DNA of 64,000 bases from Cavenderia fasciculata (taxonomy: Eukaryota > Evosea > Eumycetozoa > Acytosteliales > Cavenderiaceae): assembly GCF_000203815.1 (NCBI RefSeq), contig NW_004457735.1, positions 1,798,001 through 1,862,000 of the forward strand, written 5' to 3'. Below are positions 1 through 11,929 of this stretch, piece after piece. The number at the start of each line of letters is the position of its first letter. Positions within the stretch are counted from its first letter, which is position 1. The translations under genes and the position numbers were made by a program. Under the pieces are notes generated by a model. The model was not told the DNA's origin. It worked only from the letters and a program-made list of their open reading frames with translations, and ran no database searches.

Positions 1-568
1 AATAATTATAGTTATAACTAGTATACTAGTATACTAGTGGGTGGGATCATCCATCATTTTAAATTTAATCCCGATCCATTATCTCTTATTAAATTGATAT
101 TCAACTATTTATTATGGACGCACAAATTGATGAATCAACCGACCGACTACTAAAGACAAAGAGGGAAGGGTAGGGTTGAGAATTGATTGATTAATTCGAC
201 AGAGAGACATGTGATGGATTGAAATTACTCCCTCACTCAAGAATAATAATATCTATTGATAATTTTCATATTATTATTATTGTGTACTACTACTATTTTT
301 ACAACTCTTATTCCACCTTTTACACCATCATCATCACCACCACCACCAGTCTCCCAAAAGCAGTCAAGAGCTCCTCGTTTATCAATCCTTGTCCTTTTTC
401 CTTTTCTTTCTTTTTTTTTTTTTAATCGATATATTATTTACACATCTATAATTTGAATCAATCGATTAAATTGTCGTTATTCCTTTCTCCTCCTTATCCC
501 TTTACTACATTTTCACATACCCTTTACCAAATCATTAAAAAACCTCTTTCCTTTTATATTTTGTTTAG
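1..568. other. 5' flank or first intron of the RasGEF gene
   Basis: This stretch is AT-rich and ends in a pyrimidine tract with a clear acceptor (TTTTGTTTAG at 559-568), so at least its 3' part is an intron of the RasGEF gene. An ATG at 114 opens a short frame that reaches a GT at 170, but splicing there to 569 gives the wrong phase. I cannot place the first coding exon; it may lie upstream of the window. No RNA gene was recognised. Confidence 0.4.
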
Positions 569-3120
569 GAACAAAACCAAAAATTGGTCAATAGAGTTGA
601 CGAACTGGAAGCAATCAATCAAAGCCTTAAAGTACAACTGGAATATTTCCAAACTAAACTATTGGAATCTAGCTTTGAGGATAACAAAGACCTCTCTTCA
701 TGTCTATCAGACATTTATAACAGTTTGTCAATTACCGATATTCAACCAACAACTGCAGAGTCAAACAACAATAATACTGTTGCCAACAAACACATTAGAA
801 GCAAGACGGAAAAGGCATTACCAACTCCACCACCTAGACTTAACCATATTGGTAGCAACGGCCATCCAACAACAACAAATAATAATAATAATAATAGTAA
901 TAATAGTGTGATTAGTCCAAGAAGACCAACTTTGCTAACACGTAGCAATTCAGAGACATCTTTTGAATCAAAGATGGGAAATAATCATAATGGTATGTCA
1001 GATGACTTGTCTAGTAGTGGGAGTAGCAGCGCAACGACGCCACCCAATGGAAAGAATGGAAATTGGTCGGCTGGAGCAGTCACACCAAAACAAAGATCAG
1101 ACTCGATCGTTGTCGGTATCAATCCAAACAAGGATCCATTCCAAAGACTAAATAATTCAAGCTCTAGTGGCAGCAGCCTTCCAAGCAGTCCAAATAGAAT
1201 CCTAAATGGAAGTCCACAAAATTCACGCGAGAACCTAATGAGCCATTCATCGTCCTCTACACCCTCTAACCAATCGCCACCCTATTCTCCCGCCTCGCTG
1301 GCTTCATCCACCAACTCGGTTGGTGCTTATCCATACAATAGCGTTCCTGCCGGCAGCTCTGGCAGTGTAAATTCATCACCTCAATTGCTCTCCACCTCAC
1401 CGTCGGTTGAGCCAATCTCCCTCTCTTCGTCCATCACATCTGCCGACGCCATCAAGCGTCGTCCAGTACCCATTCCATCCATTCCCAACCGTCGTCCACC
1501 AAGCCAAACCTCACCCACCACGCCATCGGCACCAATGGCACCATTGCCCTTGGTCAGAACAGCATCGGCCGCACCAAAACCAATCTCTACCAGCCCAAGC
1601 AGCTCATACGGCACACCCCCACCCATCGTCCCAAGAACCAGCATTTCAGCATCAACCGATTCCCTGTCCTCATCGGCCGAGGACCTTCAAACAAACGCCA
1701 TCCTCGAAGAGCCAGAGGAAAACCCAGACGATCCAAACCTAGTTCTCGTTAAAAATGAAAACGGCAACTACTTGGTGCGTGGTGGCACCCTAGAAAAGTT
1801 GGTGTTGCGTCTTTCCTATGACAAGTCGCACGACACTGACTTTGCCGCTGCCTTTTTGTTGACCTATCGTTCATTTACCACCCCGGCCGATCTCATGGAG
1901 ATGTTGATCAAGAGTTACAACTCGATTGGAGGTAGCTCAATAGCCGATGAAAAGAAGAGAAAGATTACTCGTCTCCGTGTTGCCAACGTCGTCAAGATGT
2001 GGTTGGGAGAGCATTTCCACGATTTCGAGGAGGATAGTGTCCTTGTCCTCAAGTTGGACCAATTCATCAACAATCAAATTATCCCCGAGATGGATGGCAT
2101 TGGCAAGAACCTCAAGAAACTTTTATACCACGAAAAGGTTACACCCGTACCAACCTTTTCCTCTGCACCACCACCTAGCCTCGCACCAAAGGCAAAGGAT
2201 CCTTCGTTTATAGACCTCGATCCAATGGAGGTTGCCCGTCAAATGACCCTCATCGAATCGGATCTCTACAGAAAGATTGATCCAAAGGAATGTCTCAACC
2301 AAGGATGGAACAAGACAGACAAGGAAGAACGCTCTCCCAACATTATGGCCTTTATTCGTCGATTCAACGCCGTATCTATTTGGGTGGCCACTGAAGTTGT
2401 CAGAGCCGAAAAGATCAAAGAACGTGTCAGCATTGTCAAACGTTTTATCCTCGTTGCCCAAAAATGCAGAGAAATTGGCAACTTTAATGGTTGCATGGAA
2501 ATCCTTTCCGGACTCCAACAAACATCAGTATATAGACTCAGCAAGACATGGGAAAAGTTAGAATCCAAGCCATTGATCAAGAATGTCTATGATGAATTAC
2601 TAGACGTAATGGTTAAGTCAAAGAATCATAAAGAATATCGTGCTGCCCTTCATTCTTGTCATCCACCTTGTATTCCATATTTGGTAAGAAGAAAACAAAA
2701 AAGAAAAAGAAAACAATAATAATAATAGATACTAATTATATAAATATTTTTTAGGGAGTATATTTAACAGATTTAACATTTATAGAGGATGGTATGAAGA
2801 ATACATTAAATGGTAGAGACGAATTGATCAACTTTGAAAAGCGTAGAAAGATCTCGGTCGTCATTCGTGAGATTAAACAATACCAACAATCTCCATACAA
2901 CTTTTCGGTCGAAGAGGTTACCTGCCGATACCTTAAAACCCTTCCAAGCTTTACTGAAAAGGCGTTATACAAAGCAAGTTTAAGTTGCGAAGCAAAGGAA
3001 TCAAGAAATGGATCAACTGACGGCTCCACCTCTGGTGGCAGCGGTGGTGCAGGACCATCTTTAAAAAAGGAATTATCTCAATCCATTTTAAAGTTTAAAG
3101 ATTATTTAAATAACAATTAA
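569..3120 (+). CDS. Ras guanine nucleotide exchange factor (RasGEF), 5' end missing
   Basis: The protein would catalyse GDP/GTP exchange on Ras-family GTPases in the cytosol or at the membrane. Coding exons are 569-2683 and 2755-3120, with intron 2684-2754 (GTAAGA...TTTTTTAG), together 826 residues plus an unseen start. The segment opens with a coiled-coil-like stretch (VNRVDELEAINQSLK) and a long Ser/Pro/Asn-rich linker. A RasGEF-N (REM) module follows at about 1735-2120 and the CDC25-type catalytic domain at about 2210-2950. The splice rebuilds the family motif PYLGVYLTDLTFIEDG. The frame is open back to the acceptor at 568 and stopped by TAG immediately upstream, which shows that an upstream exon exists. 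Dictyostelids have many RasGEF paralogues, so I give no symbol. Confidence 0.9.
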
Positions 3121-3495
3121 CAAATAACTCATCACAACCATTAATAATAATAATAATATTAATAACAACAAACAATCGTAAATAATAACAAATAATAACA
3201 AACTAATCGTAAATAATAGGAATAATAATAAGAATAAGAAATAAGAATCAATGTCACTAATAATAATAATAATTAACTAACCAACACAACAACCAATATT
3301 GTATATTTACCTTTTTTTCAATTTAAACAATCCAAATCCCCTCCTATCCTCCTCCTTTTTTTTCACATCTCAACTAACTTACTTATTTAAAACAATACAC
3401 TAATGTTTCAAACATAAGAGTATTGTACTTCACTAAAACAACAAAAGTTTAATAAATTTATACTTATCGATAATAATTTATGTGCATAAGCAATA
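3121..3495. other. convergent 3' intergenic region
   Basis: AT-rich spacer between the convergently transcribed RasGEF and SpoU methyltransferase genes. It holds AAT-rich simple sequence and a pyrimidine run but no supported gene. Confidence 0.6.
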
Positions 3496-5043
3496 TTATT
3501 TATTTAAAAGATGGTTAATGACAATACCAGCCGACACTGATGCATTTAAACTCTCTAGTTTGGGGTTTGCCTTGTTTGAGACTGGGATCTTTACAGTTTC
3601 ATCACATTCCTGAATAATATTATCCGATACACCAAAACCTTCATTGCCAATAACAAGAATAGTAGGTTGGGTGAGTTTTACACTATTTAATGGTTTGCTG
3701 TCTTCGCCTAAGCTAGTTCCCATGATTTTCCAACCATTTTCCTTTGAACCTTTGAGGAAGCCATACATGGACATGGTTTTGTAGATTGGTGTGTCTTCAA
3801 GTGCACCAGCACTAGCTTTAGAGGCCACCGGTGTGAGCGGGGAGGAATGCTTGTCGGTGGTAACAACACCGCTGACACCAAAGAAATGACAGGTTCTGAT
3901 AATGGCACCAGTGTTTTGTGGATCCCAAATCTCGTCTAGTGCAACAACCAATGGTGGTGACTTTAGTTTATCCATTGCTTCCTTTGTAATGACTTGTAGT
4001 TTATCAATTGATTCAGCAGTCAATGGTGAACAGTCCATTACCATTCCATTATGTACATTCCATTTTGAAAAGGTATCCAATAATTGTTTTTTAACTGGGT
4101 ATACAGGTACTCCCAATTCTTTACATTTTTTAATTATTTCTTTTACTGCTTTTCTATTAAATAATAAATAATATAAAATATAATTAGTTTTTAATCCTTC
4201 TTATTTGTGTTGATTTAAAATCTTTGTGGCAACATACACATTTTTCTTATCATTGTATCTTTCAACTTCATTTTCTTCTTCTTCTTGTTCATTTTCTCCA
4301 TCAAAGACTACTTCACCTTTTCTTTTAGGATCTGGTTGAGTATCTAATGATTTGAGAGTACCAAACTTTAATCTTGAATAGGTAGAGTCCAAAAGATAGA
4401 GAGCATTAAATGAACGATTATTGGCAAATATTGAAATCCAAATTGGATTCAAACCAAACAATGCTTCACCTTGAATTTGATATTTTTCCTTTTGTTGTTG
4501 ATTGATTCGGTCCATTTCTTTTAGATAATCATTCTTTTCACCATCAAAAGAACGATCGTTGTTGTACTTTTTGAAAGAAGATGAACGATCTCCTCTACCA
4601 AAACTCCTATTACCACCATCATCAATTGATCTATCTCTTCCATATCTCTTATTACTACCACCATCATTAAATGGTCTCTTTTCAAATGATGATCTATTTT
4701 CAAATGATGATGATCTCTTTTCTTCATGTTGATAATCAAGAGAAGGTTTTGTAAATCTTTGCTTGTGTTCTCCATTATTATTATCACCACCATCTTTTAT
4801 AATAGTAGTACTACTACTACTATTATTATTGTCTCGATTGTTGTTAGGAGTGAAACTTCTTCCTCTTCTTTGACCACCATTTTCTATAGATTCAGAAGAC
4901 GAGTTTCGATTGTTTCTTCTATTGTAATCATCTCCAGATCTCTTGAATCCAATCGTTGAATATGAGCATACTTGTAGAGTTATACTACAACTATAACTAT
5001 TTACCCTTAAAAGAGTTGTCTTTTGAACTATTGATTTAAACAT
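3496..5043 (-). CDS. SpoU/TrmH-family 2'-O-ribose rRNA methyltransferase, MRM1-like, probably mitochondrial
   Basis: It probably methylates a ribose 2'-OH in mitochondrial large-subunit rRNA. Exons are 5043-4238 and 4153-3496 (intron GTATGT...TTTAATAG), 487 residues. The start at 5043 (MFKSIVQKT) gives a basic, hydroxylated N-terminus like a mitochondrial presequence; the frame extends upstream only through a non-ATG codon. A low-complexity Asn/Arg/Ser linker precedes the N-terminal substrate-binding segment (GEALFGLNP). The SpoU fold then shows motif 1 (DPQNTGAIIRT, catalytic Arg), motif 2 (IGNEGFGVSD) and motif 3 (ESLNASVSAGI), the knot that binds S-adenosylmethionine. The splice restores ...DKKNV-KAVKEIIKKC. 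Length and motif order fit yeast/human MRM1; the mitochondrial location is inferred. Confidence 0.88.
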
Positions 5044-5229
5044 AATTAATAGTTTAAAAGTTTTAATAAGATTCAAAACGAAAAAAAGAAAACTGATCGA
5101 TTGACTTTTACACAAATAATATATGAAAATTAATTAAATTCTATTCTTTTATATAAAAAAAGGGATGGAGATGATCATAGCGGTAAACAGGAGTTAATAG
5201 TTTTAATATATAACCTAAATTTATTTATT

Positions 5230-8225
5230 TTATTTTATTTTATTTACTTTTCTTTTATTCTTCTTTTCTTGAATCTTTTTCTTTTTCTTTTCATCTTGTT
5301 TAACCTTTTGTTTTTCTTCTTGTTCGGTAAGGATTCTGTTTCCAGTGAAAAAGGTGTGAGCTTGGACGATTTCAATTTCACGCTTGAGGTAACCCATGGC
5401 GGCACGATTGAAGCCAATGTAGTCACGTTGACGTTGGAGACGATCCTTGATGAGCTCGTTCAACTCCTTGAGGACCAATGCCATGTCCTCGCTGATTGAA
5501 AGATGGTTTTGATGAGTTTGTACAAGATAAAAGACGCAACGAGAGATGAGTTCGACATTGTAGGCTCGACGAAGCCATTTGATACAATATTGGAAAAAGA
5601 CTTTGAGGTCGGTGAAGGGGAGGACCATCAACGACTCTTCCAAGTCACCAGCACGCACCTTGCGTACCTTTTCCCAGAGGTAGTCTTCGATATCCTTGCC
5701 AAACAAAAAGATGTTGGCTTCGAATGGAGCAATCGACGATGGAGGTTGACCATCCTCGATCTGCTTTTGTACGTCTCTTTCGTGATCCAAGATACGTTGA
5801 CGTTCGTTTTCGACGAGGATCATTGCCTCGATAATCTCTTCTCCGGCAATGACCGAGTCGATGGTTTGCTTGGACGCCTTGCCATGCTCGTCTTTTTCAG
5901 CCAACATTTCTTGGGTACGCACACGAGAGTTGTCTTCGAGTGTCAATTCCCAGTCCTTTTCCAACTCGATTTGCTTGTCTGACTCGGGGAAGAGTGGTTC
6001 TTGCGATTGGTTAAAGACACGGATGGAACGGTCGTGACTGCCCGTCATGAAAAAGGTGCCGGTCGAGCCGATGGCCAACGCCCAGACCTCGCTGTGGTGG
6101 GCGGCGATCGACTGGATCTGCTCGAATTTGTCGCAGTCCCAGATCTTGATCTTGGCGTCCTTGGAGACTGTGATGGCGTGATGTGTCTTGGGGATGAATC
6201 CGACCTGCATGATCGAGTCGTCGTGTGCAAACATGGACTTGTGGCAATCACCATAGTCGAGACCCCAGATACGGATGTTCTTGTCGGCCGAACCCGTCAC
6301 GACAAGTGTACTGTCGTCCGAGATGTCGAGTGTCATGACAGGCAACTTGTGTCCGTACAGCGACAGATGGAACTTGAGTGTGTCGGCGTAGAACAGCTTG
6401 ACGGTGTTATCGAGCAATGCAACAGCCAAGAAACGACCGTCCTTGCTAAACTTGACCGAAAGAACGTCAGTCTCCATCGCCAGTGTTTGTGTATGGGTAA
6501 GTGTCAGCTTCTTGCTCGACACCATGGTGTCTTGGTCAGTCTGCTCGGCAATTTCAAACTCCCAAAACTTGATGGCCTTGTCACCTGAAACCGAGACCAA
6601 CCCGCTTTGATCGGGCATCAACGCAATGCTCCAGACTTCGGCTTCGTGAGCCTTGATCGATTGCAAGTGCTCGGCCGACGACAACTCAAACACCTCGAGT
6701 GTGCCAGACTTGGTACCGACGATAACATGCAAGTTTCCCGGCACAAACAAAGTGCACAGGCCATAGTCGCAGTCAAACGATCTGATGCACTTCATCGTCT
6801 TTACATTCCAAATCTTGAGAGAGTCGCTCGACGTCGATGCCAACAAGGCGTCGTTGGTACTCATAACCAACGATCTCACGTCACTACGATGACCCTGTTG
6901 ATCCAACGTTGCTATCGCAGTACATCCCTCCTCTTTAATCTCATACTCTACCATTGAATTACCCATCAACGTAACAATCAACTTGTTCCAATGACTATTT
7001 ACACCAAATGAAAATCCTCTAATCTTTGATGGTGTCTTTACAGTCTCTGTATGATTATATTCATCTTTTACATTTAATTCTAGAACCAAATAAATATTAA
7101 TATACATCTCTCTTTTTTTTTGTCTCTATTTTCTTTTCTTTTTGTTTGTTTCTTACGTTTCTTTTGTCTATGTTGTTCTTCTAATATTTTTCTTGGAGTA
7201 ATTGAAAATATATCCATAAAACGAGCGGTTGATTGACAGATCAATACACGATTGGTGGAATCAAATCTAACACTTGAATAGGATTCACCTTTGCATGCGA
7301 TCGATCCATAATACTTTGCAAAATCTTCTCCATTTTGATGAACGATTTCTTCGTCCTCTTCTCCTCCATCCTTTTGTAGATCCAAGTTGGCACCTTTGTT
7401 GATTGGAACGTTGACAGAATAGTTGAATGAATTCAATAGTTGGATACCATCTCTATCCTTTTCGTCTTGTGCAGCGAGTTGGGTGTGAATTCTCCACACT
7501 CTAATCATACTGTCCGATGTACAACTAACCATACGTGTTTCATTGGCGTTAATGTCGAGTGACCAAATTGGATTACGATGGCCGACAATAGTCTGTACAC
7601 AATGTTGAGTCTCTGTCTCCCAAATCTTGATGAGACCATCCTTTGAACAACTAATCATATGATTGGAACGTTCGAGTAGACGTACCTGTGTAACAACGTC
7701 ACGATGACCACGTAAACGATATAAACCAGCTTCTGTAATAACATCCCATATAATAATCTCTGTATCTCTACTACCCGATACCAAATTTGAACCCAATTTG
7801 TTAAAATGTAAACAAGTAACTGCTGCACGATGACCATTCAACACAGAAATCAAACTATAATCTTGTAAATTCCATAATCTAATTGCTCCATCTGTATATC
7901 TACACAAAATAATAAGAATAATAAGAATGTATATAATTAGAATAATGTGTATGTGTATGTGTATGTGTTGTTATTGTTATTGTCTCTCTACATACCCAGC
8001 AGCTAATATATTTCCATCGGTAGTTTGAGCAACAGATGATACCTCTGATTTAATGTCATCTTCAAATAACCATCTCTGTACAACACCCTGTCTTATATTC
8101 CATATAGCTATACGTTCACCACAACCAGTGATTGCATATTTGCCCGATGTATCCAACAATGATTGTGTAGTCGAGATGGTACCAAACAAATCTTGTTGTA
8201 CATATTTTAAATATGATTTAACCAT
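5230..8225 (-). CDS. wdr3: WD-repeat protein 3 (Utp12/Dip2), U3 snoRNP processome subunit
   Basis: This is a component of the nucleolar small-subunit processome (UtpB module) needed for 18S rRNA maturation. Exons are 8225-7996, 7899-7157 and 7079-5230, phases 2 and 1, giving 940 residues, close to the usual length of WDR3. Two WD40 propellers fill most of the protein, with repeated GH...D...IWD/KIW signatures (for example TGSADKNIRIW and ISCSKDGLIKIWE). The Utp12 C-terminal helical domain lies at about residues 775-885 (FLFGKDIEDYLWEKV, then LRRAYNVELISRC). A Lys-rich tail follows, as expected of a nucleolar protein. Both splices are in phase and restore AAGYTDGAIRLWN and the propeller-2 entry. 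The third exon is distinctly richer in G+C than its surroundings. Confidence 0.95.
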
Positions 8226-9124
8226 TCTCTCTCTTATTTATTTATATAAAAACAAAGAAAAAGGATATGGTTGATATATATAAAGGATAAAAGAAGATTG
8301 TTGTTTATAAAGTACTTGATACTCTCAAATGGGGTGGTCTATGAAAAAAACGAAAGAGACGAGGAACGCGAAAATGTTTTTTTTTTTTTGAATTATTTTT
8401 ATTTCTTTTTTGGGACTGTTAACACAATAAATATGTAATAATAATAACTTAAGTAATAACATTTTACATTAATAAATATTTATAGAATAATAGAATTAAT
8501 TATCTATAAAGATAAATATCTTGATCTATTTGTATTGTGTTTTTGATTTTTTTTTAAATGGGTAAATTGGATTGTCAAAGTTCCCACCCTCATTGCCATT
8601 TTCATTTTAATTTGGTAAAGTGTGTTGTGATTGAATCATTCATTATCTATCTGTCTTGCTAATCATTCTTTTATTCTTTTCAATGATGAGGTCATCAAAG
8701 ATGTCTGTAGTTTGACTCTACTTACAATTGGGAAATTGCTCAGCTACAGTTGATCGATCGCGCAACAAAGATATTTTCAAAATTTCTTTCTATAGTTGAC
8801 CTCGAAGAATGGGGAGAGCGATTCAATAGCTTTTTAGAGACAGACAGACATAGACACACAGAAGATATACTTCTTATTTTATACTATTTAATCAACCAAG
8901 CATCTTTTAGTAGTGTTGTTCATAAAGTATTATAGAGTAGATACCACCTGCCGATTCGTCAACAACAATCCTCCTACTACTTCTCTATTTTTTGCTTTTT
9001 CAGTACAAATATCTCTTGTCACTCAATTTGCTTTACGATTCGAATCATCATTCTTTTGTTTACTCTTTTTTCTAAATTTACTCAACACCTCTATATATAT
9101 TTATAAGATATATAATCAAAAAAG
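8226..9124. other. divergent promoter region between wdr3 and the secreted hydrolase
   Basis: About 0.9 kb of AT-rich DNA separates two divergently transcribed starts (8225 minus, 9125 plus). A short open frame around 8750-8935 has no protein-like composition. No RNA gene or other element is recognisable. Confidence 0.5.
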
Positions 9125-10417
9125 ATGATGAAATCAATGATTATATTAATTATAACAACATTGTTATTAACAATTGTTAATGCACAATGCCCAGGCAATC
9201 CAACTGGTATTCCAGTATACACAGAGTCTGCAATCTATTTGAATGCAACCACTAATGGCAAGCTCTATGTGACTGGACCAGCAGACAACCAAGTCAACAT
9301 TCTCCAAGTGTACGGCACTGCCTACGAGCGTGGTTATGCTCACGGTGTCTTGTTGCGTGGCGAGGCCCAAGAGATCTATGCTGTCTTTTTCGAGTTTGTC
9401 ACCGACATGGTCAACGAGCTCGTCGAAAAGTACGCCAAGTTCATCCCATTGTGGTTGGTCGATTTGATTGAGCGTGCTGGCATTGGCGCTGCTCTCGACA
9501 TTACAGCCGACCTCACCAAAAAGTACACACCCCAACACTTTTTCGACGAGATGCGTGGACTTGCCGACGGCTCTGGTCTGCCCTACCAAACCGTTCTCCG
9601 TCTCCACATGTTCCCCGAGTTGATCAAGGCCGCCTGCTCGATGGTCGGAGCCTGGGGTGACGCATCGATCGACGGTAACCTCTACCAACTACGTGCTTTG
9701 GACTTTAAGCCAGAGACACCACTCCGTCTGCATCCAGTGGTCATCGTGTCGCATCCAACCGACGGTGGAGACACTTTTGCCACCTTGTCGTGGGCTGGTT
9801 TCCTCGGTGCCTTGACTGGATACTCTCAACGTATGGGTATCTGTGAAAAGTACTGGTTTGCCTACAACGGCACTTCCTCGCGTGAGGGATACCCATGGCA
9901 CTTCCTCTTGCGTGACATCCTCCAATTTGACAACAACCCAGACGAGGCTCTCACCCGTATCATCAACGCCGAACGTACCTGCTCCATCTATGTCGGTCTC
10001 GGTACCAACGCCACCAACGATTTCCGTGCCGTCGAGTACTCTCACCAAGTTGTCCGTGTCTTTGACGACCAAACCCCATTCCCAGCCTTTGCTCCACCAT
10101 CGGCCGCACATCCACTCATCAAGGACGTCGTCTACATTGACAAGCACGTTCAACCTTCCAACGACCCATGTATCGGCAGCGTACTCCAAAAGAATCACGG
10201 TCAAATCAACGTGCAAACCTACATTGATCTCACCGCCCAAGAGCAAACTGGTGATCTCCACATTGCCATCTACGACTTTGCCGCCAACCAAATGTTTGTT
10301 TCCGTAGCCACCCAACAAGGTCCATACCCACCACCTGCCAATTTTACTCTTGTCCCAGCCTATGCAAGACAATTCCTTCAAATTGATTTAGAATATTTCT
10401 TTAATGAATCAATTTAA
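9125..10417 (+). CDS. secreted Ntn-type acyltransferase/amidohydrolase of the acid ceramidase-like (C45/AAT) family
   Basis: A single-exon 430-residue protein with an N-terminal signal peptide (hydrophobic core IILIITTLLLTIVNA, cleavage likely before QCPG). It belongs to the group related to acyl-CoA:6-aminopenicillanate acyltransferase and acid ceramidase/NAAA, which dictyostelids carry as lysosomal or secreted Dcd1-like proteins. The candidate N-terminal nucleophile is the Cys in KAACSMVGAWGD, followed by the usual LRALDF strand. Family enzymes self-cleave before this Cys and then hydrolyse N-acyl amides. Several N-glycosylation sites (NATT, NGTS, NATN, NFT, NES) fit passage through the secretory pathway. 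Codon use is strongly C-ending, suggesting high expression. The substrate cannot be told from sequence. Confidence 0.8.
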   Translation: MMKSMIILIITTLLLTIVNAQCPGNPTGIPVYTESAIYLNATTNGKLYVTGPADNQVNILQVYGTAYERGYAHGVLLRGEAQEIYAVFFEFVTDMVNELVEKYAKFIPLWLVDLIERAGIGAALDITADLTKKYTPQHFFDEMRGLADGSGLPYQTVLRLHMFPELIKAACSMVGAWGDASIDGNLYQLRALDFKPETPLRLHPVVIVSHPTDGGDTFATLSWAGFLGALTGYSQRMGICEKYWFAYNGTSSREGYPWHFLLRDILQFDNNPDEALTRIINAERTCSIYVGLGTNATNDFRAVEYSHQVVRVFDDQTPFPAFAPPSAAHPLIKDVVYIDKHVQPSNDPCIGSVLQKNHGQINVQTYIDLTAQEQTGDLHIAIYDFAANQMFVSVATQQGPYPPPANFTLVPAYARQFLQIDLEYFFNESI

Positions 10418-10511
10418 ACAGAGGAAATCTTTTTTTTAAAACAAAATGAAATAAATCAAAATTAGGTATAAATTAAAAAATTAGTTTGTTTTCTTTTATT
10501 TTATTATTTGT

Positions 10512-11567
10512 TTATTGTATTGGTTCTTTTTTCTTTAAAGTTAATTGATTAATGTCAAATGAAGTACCATCTGGATGAAGTTCATAGGATGTGGCACCAA
10601 CATGACCATTTGCATTACATTCACGTGCCAATAGATACCCATTGTCTGCTAAACCTTCGACACGTACAGTGATGTTTTGGCTTTCGAGTTTGACGATTTG
10701 ACCACTATGCATCCATGCACGTAGGTAGTCTTGTTGCATTGGTTTGAATCCATTTTGGGTAAATGTAAGATAGAGTGATTCAAATTCCTTCATAAAACGG
10801 GCCAATACCAACTCTCTCGTAAACAAACCAGTTTGAGAAGCTTGTGCATCGAGACAAGTAGATGGTTCACTATTGGTAACATTGATACCAATACCAATGA
10901 CAACATCAAAAGATCCACCAAAGTAGTTACTTTGACACAAGATACCACCAATCTTTTTACCACCACAATATACATCGTTGGGCCATTTAAGACGAACAGG
11001 CTCTTTCATCTTGGGACATATACTATCGACAGCTTTAACTAGTGCCAATCCAGATACATATTGTAGGAATGGTAGTTTACTACCATCACTCTCTCGACAC
11101 TTGAATGAAAACACCAAACATCCTTGTGGCGATGTCCACATGTTTTGGCCTCTTCCAACAGCACTGTTTTGAAGATCAGCAACCATCACCAAACCAGGTG
11201 TAGTGTATGTAAAATATTTTAGCATAAGCTTTTGAGTTGATGAAAGGTGTTGTCCATAGATTAAACATTTACCATAAAGTATAGTTGATAGATTCTTGAA
11301 ATAATCTTTAACATGGAATGCAGTTGGTATAGATGATTGAGTATTTGCATCTTCTTCACTTGCAATATATAATGAGAATTGGTCTTGTACAACTCCACCA
11401 CCACTGTTGACAACAGCTTCCTGAGGTTTCAAAGTTGTTGTAGTCTCCATGATGGTTGATACCGGTTGTCCTGGGTATTGAGGTGTTGCAAACATTCTTT
11501 TAACATCATCACATCTAATTGGTGGATCAGCGTATAAATATGCATGTTCATTATTACTACTAGTCAT
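10512..11567 (-). CDS. biotin-protein ligase (holocarboxylase synthetase)
   Basis: It attaches biotin through biotinyl-AMP to acetyl-CoA carboxylase and other carboxylases. I choose the ATG at 11567 (MTSSNNEHAYLYAD), giving 351 residues without introns; the frame stays open upstream to 11753 but that part is unlike protein and probably 5' leader. The BPL/LplA catalytic domain occupies about residues 130-300, with the signature GRGQNMW...SPQG and the KWPNDV motif followed by KIGGIL. A C-terminal small domain completes the fold. It is shorter than animal holocarboxylase synthetase, whose long N-terminal extension is largely absent. The gap up to 11929 separates it from the phosphatase gene on the same strand and holds nothing recognisable. 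Confidence 0.9.
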   Translation of the reverse strand: MTSSNNEHAYLYADPPIRCDDVKRMFATPQYPGQPVSTIMETTTTLKPQEAVVNSGGGVVQDQFSLYIASEEDANTQSSIPTAFHVKDYFKNLSTILYGKCLIYGQHLSSTQKLMLKYFTYTTPGLVMVADLQNSAVGRGQNMWTSPQGCLVFSFKCRESDGSKLPFLQYVSGLALVKAVDSICPKMKEPVRLKWPNDVYCGGKKIGGILCQSNYFGGSFDVVIGIGINVTNSEPSTCLDAQASQTGLFTRELVLARFMKEFESLYLTFTQNGFKPMQQDYLRAWMHSGQIVKLESQNITVRVEGLADNGYLLARECNANGHVGATSYELHPDGTSFDINQLTLKKKEPIQ

Positions 11568-11929
11568 CTTTTCCTTGTTTATAAATATTATTCTTTTAAT
11601 CTTTTCTTTTGTAGTACTACAATATTTTGATGATTGTGATGATAAAGGAGGTACAATTGATATTAAAAATGTGACTAAAGGACGGTACGAGTTATAAGTT
11701 AGTCCTACACCTTTAAATAATAACATGTACGTATCTTCTTCTTCTTTTAACAATACAACGAACTTTAGTGGGATGTCCCAAGAATGATGACCTTTCCGAA
11801 TTCGGCAATTTAATTTAATTTAAATTTAAAATTTCATCAGATTACAATCTCTACGTACGTCTTTGAAACCATTAGTATCATTTGTCTTGTTTTATAGTTT
11901 GTATTATTATTTATTTGTTTTATTTGTTT

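Noticed and set aside
114-170. ATG-started short frame (MDAQIDESTDRLLK) as first exon of the RasGEF gene
   Set aside because: Splicing its GT at 170 to the acceptor at 568 gives the wrong phase, and a stop follows directly; no other donor fits.
8750-8935. Open frame in the wdr3 / hydrolase spacer
   Set aside because: No domain, no leader or splice signals, and composition like random AT-rich sequence.
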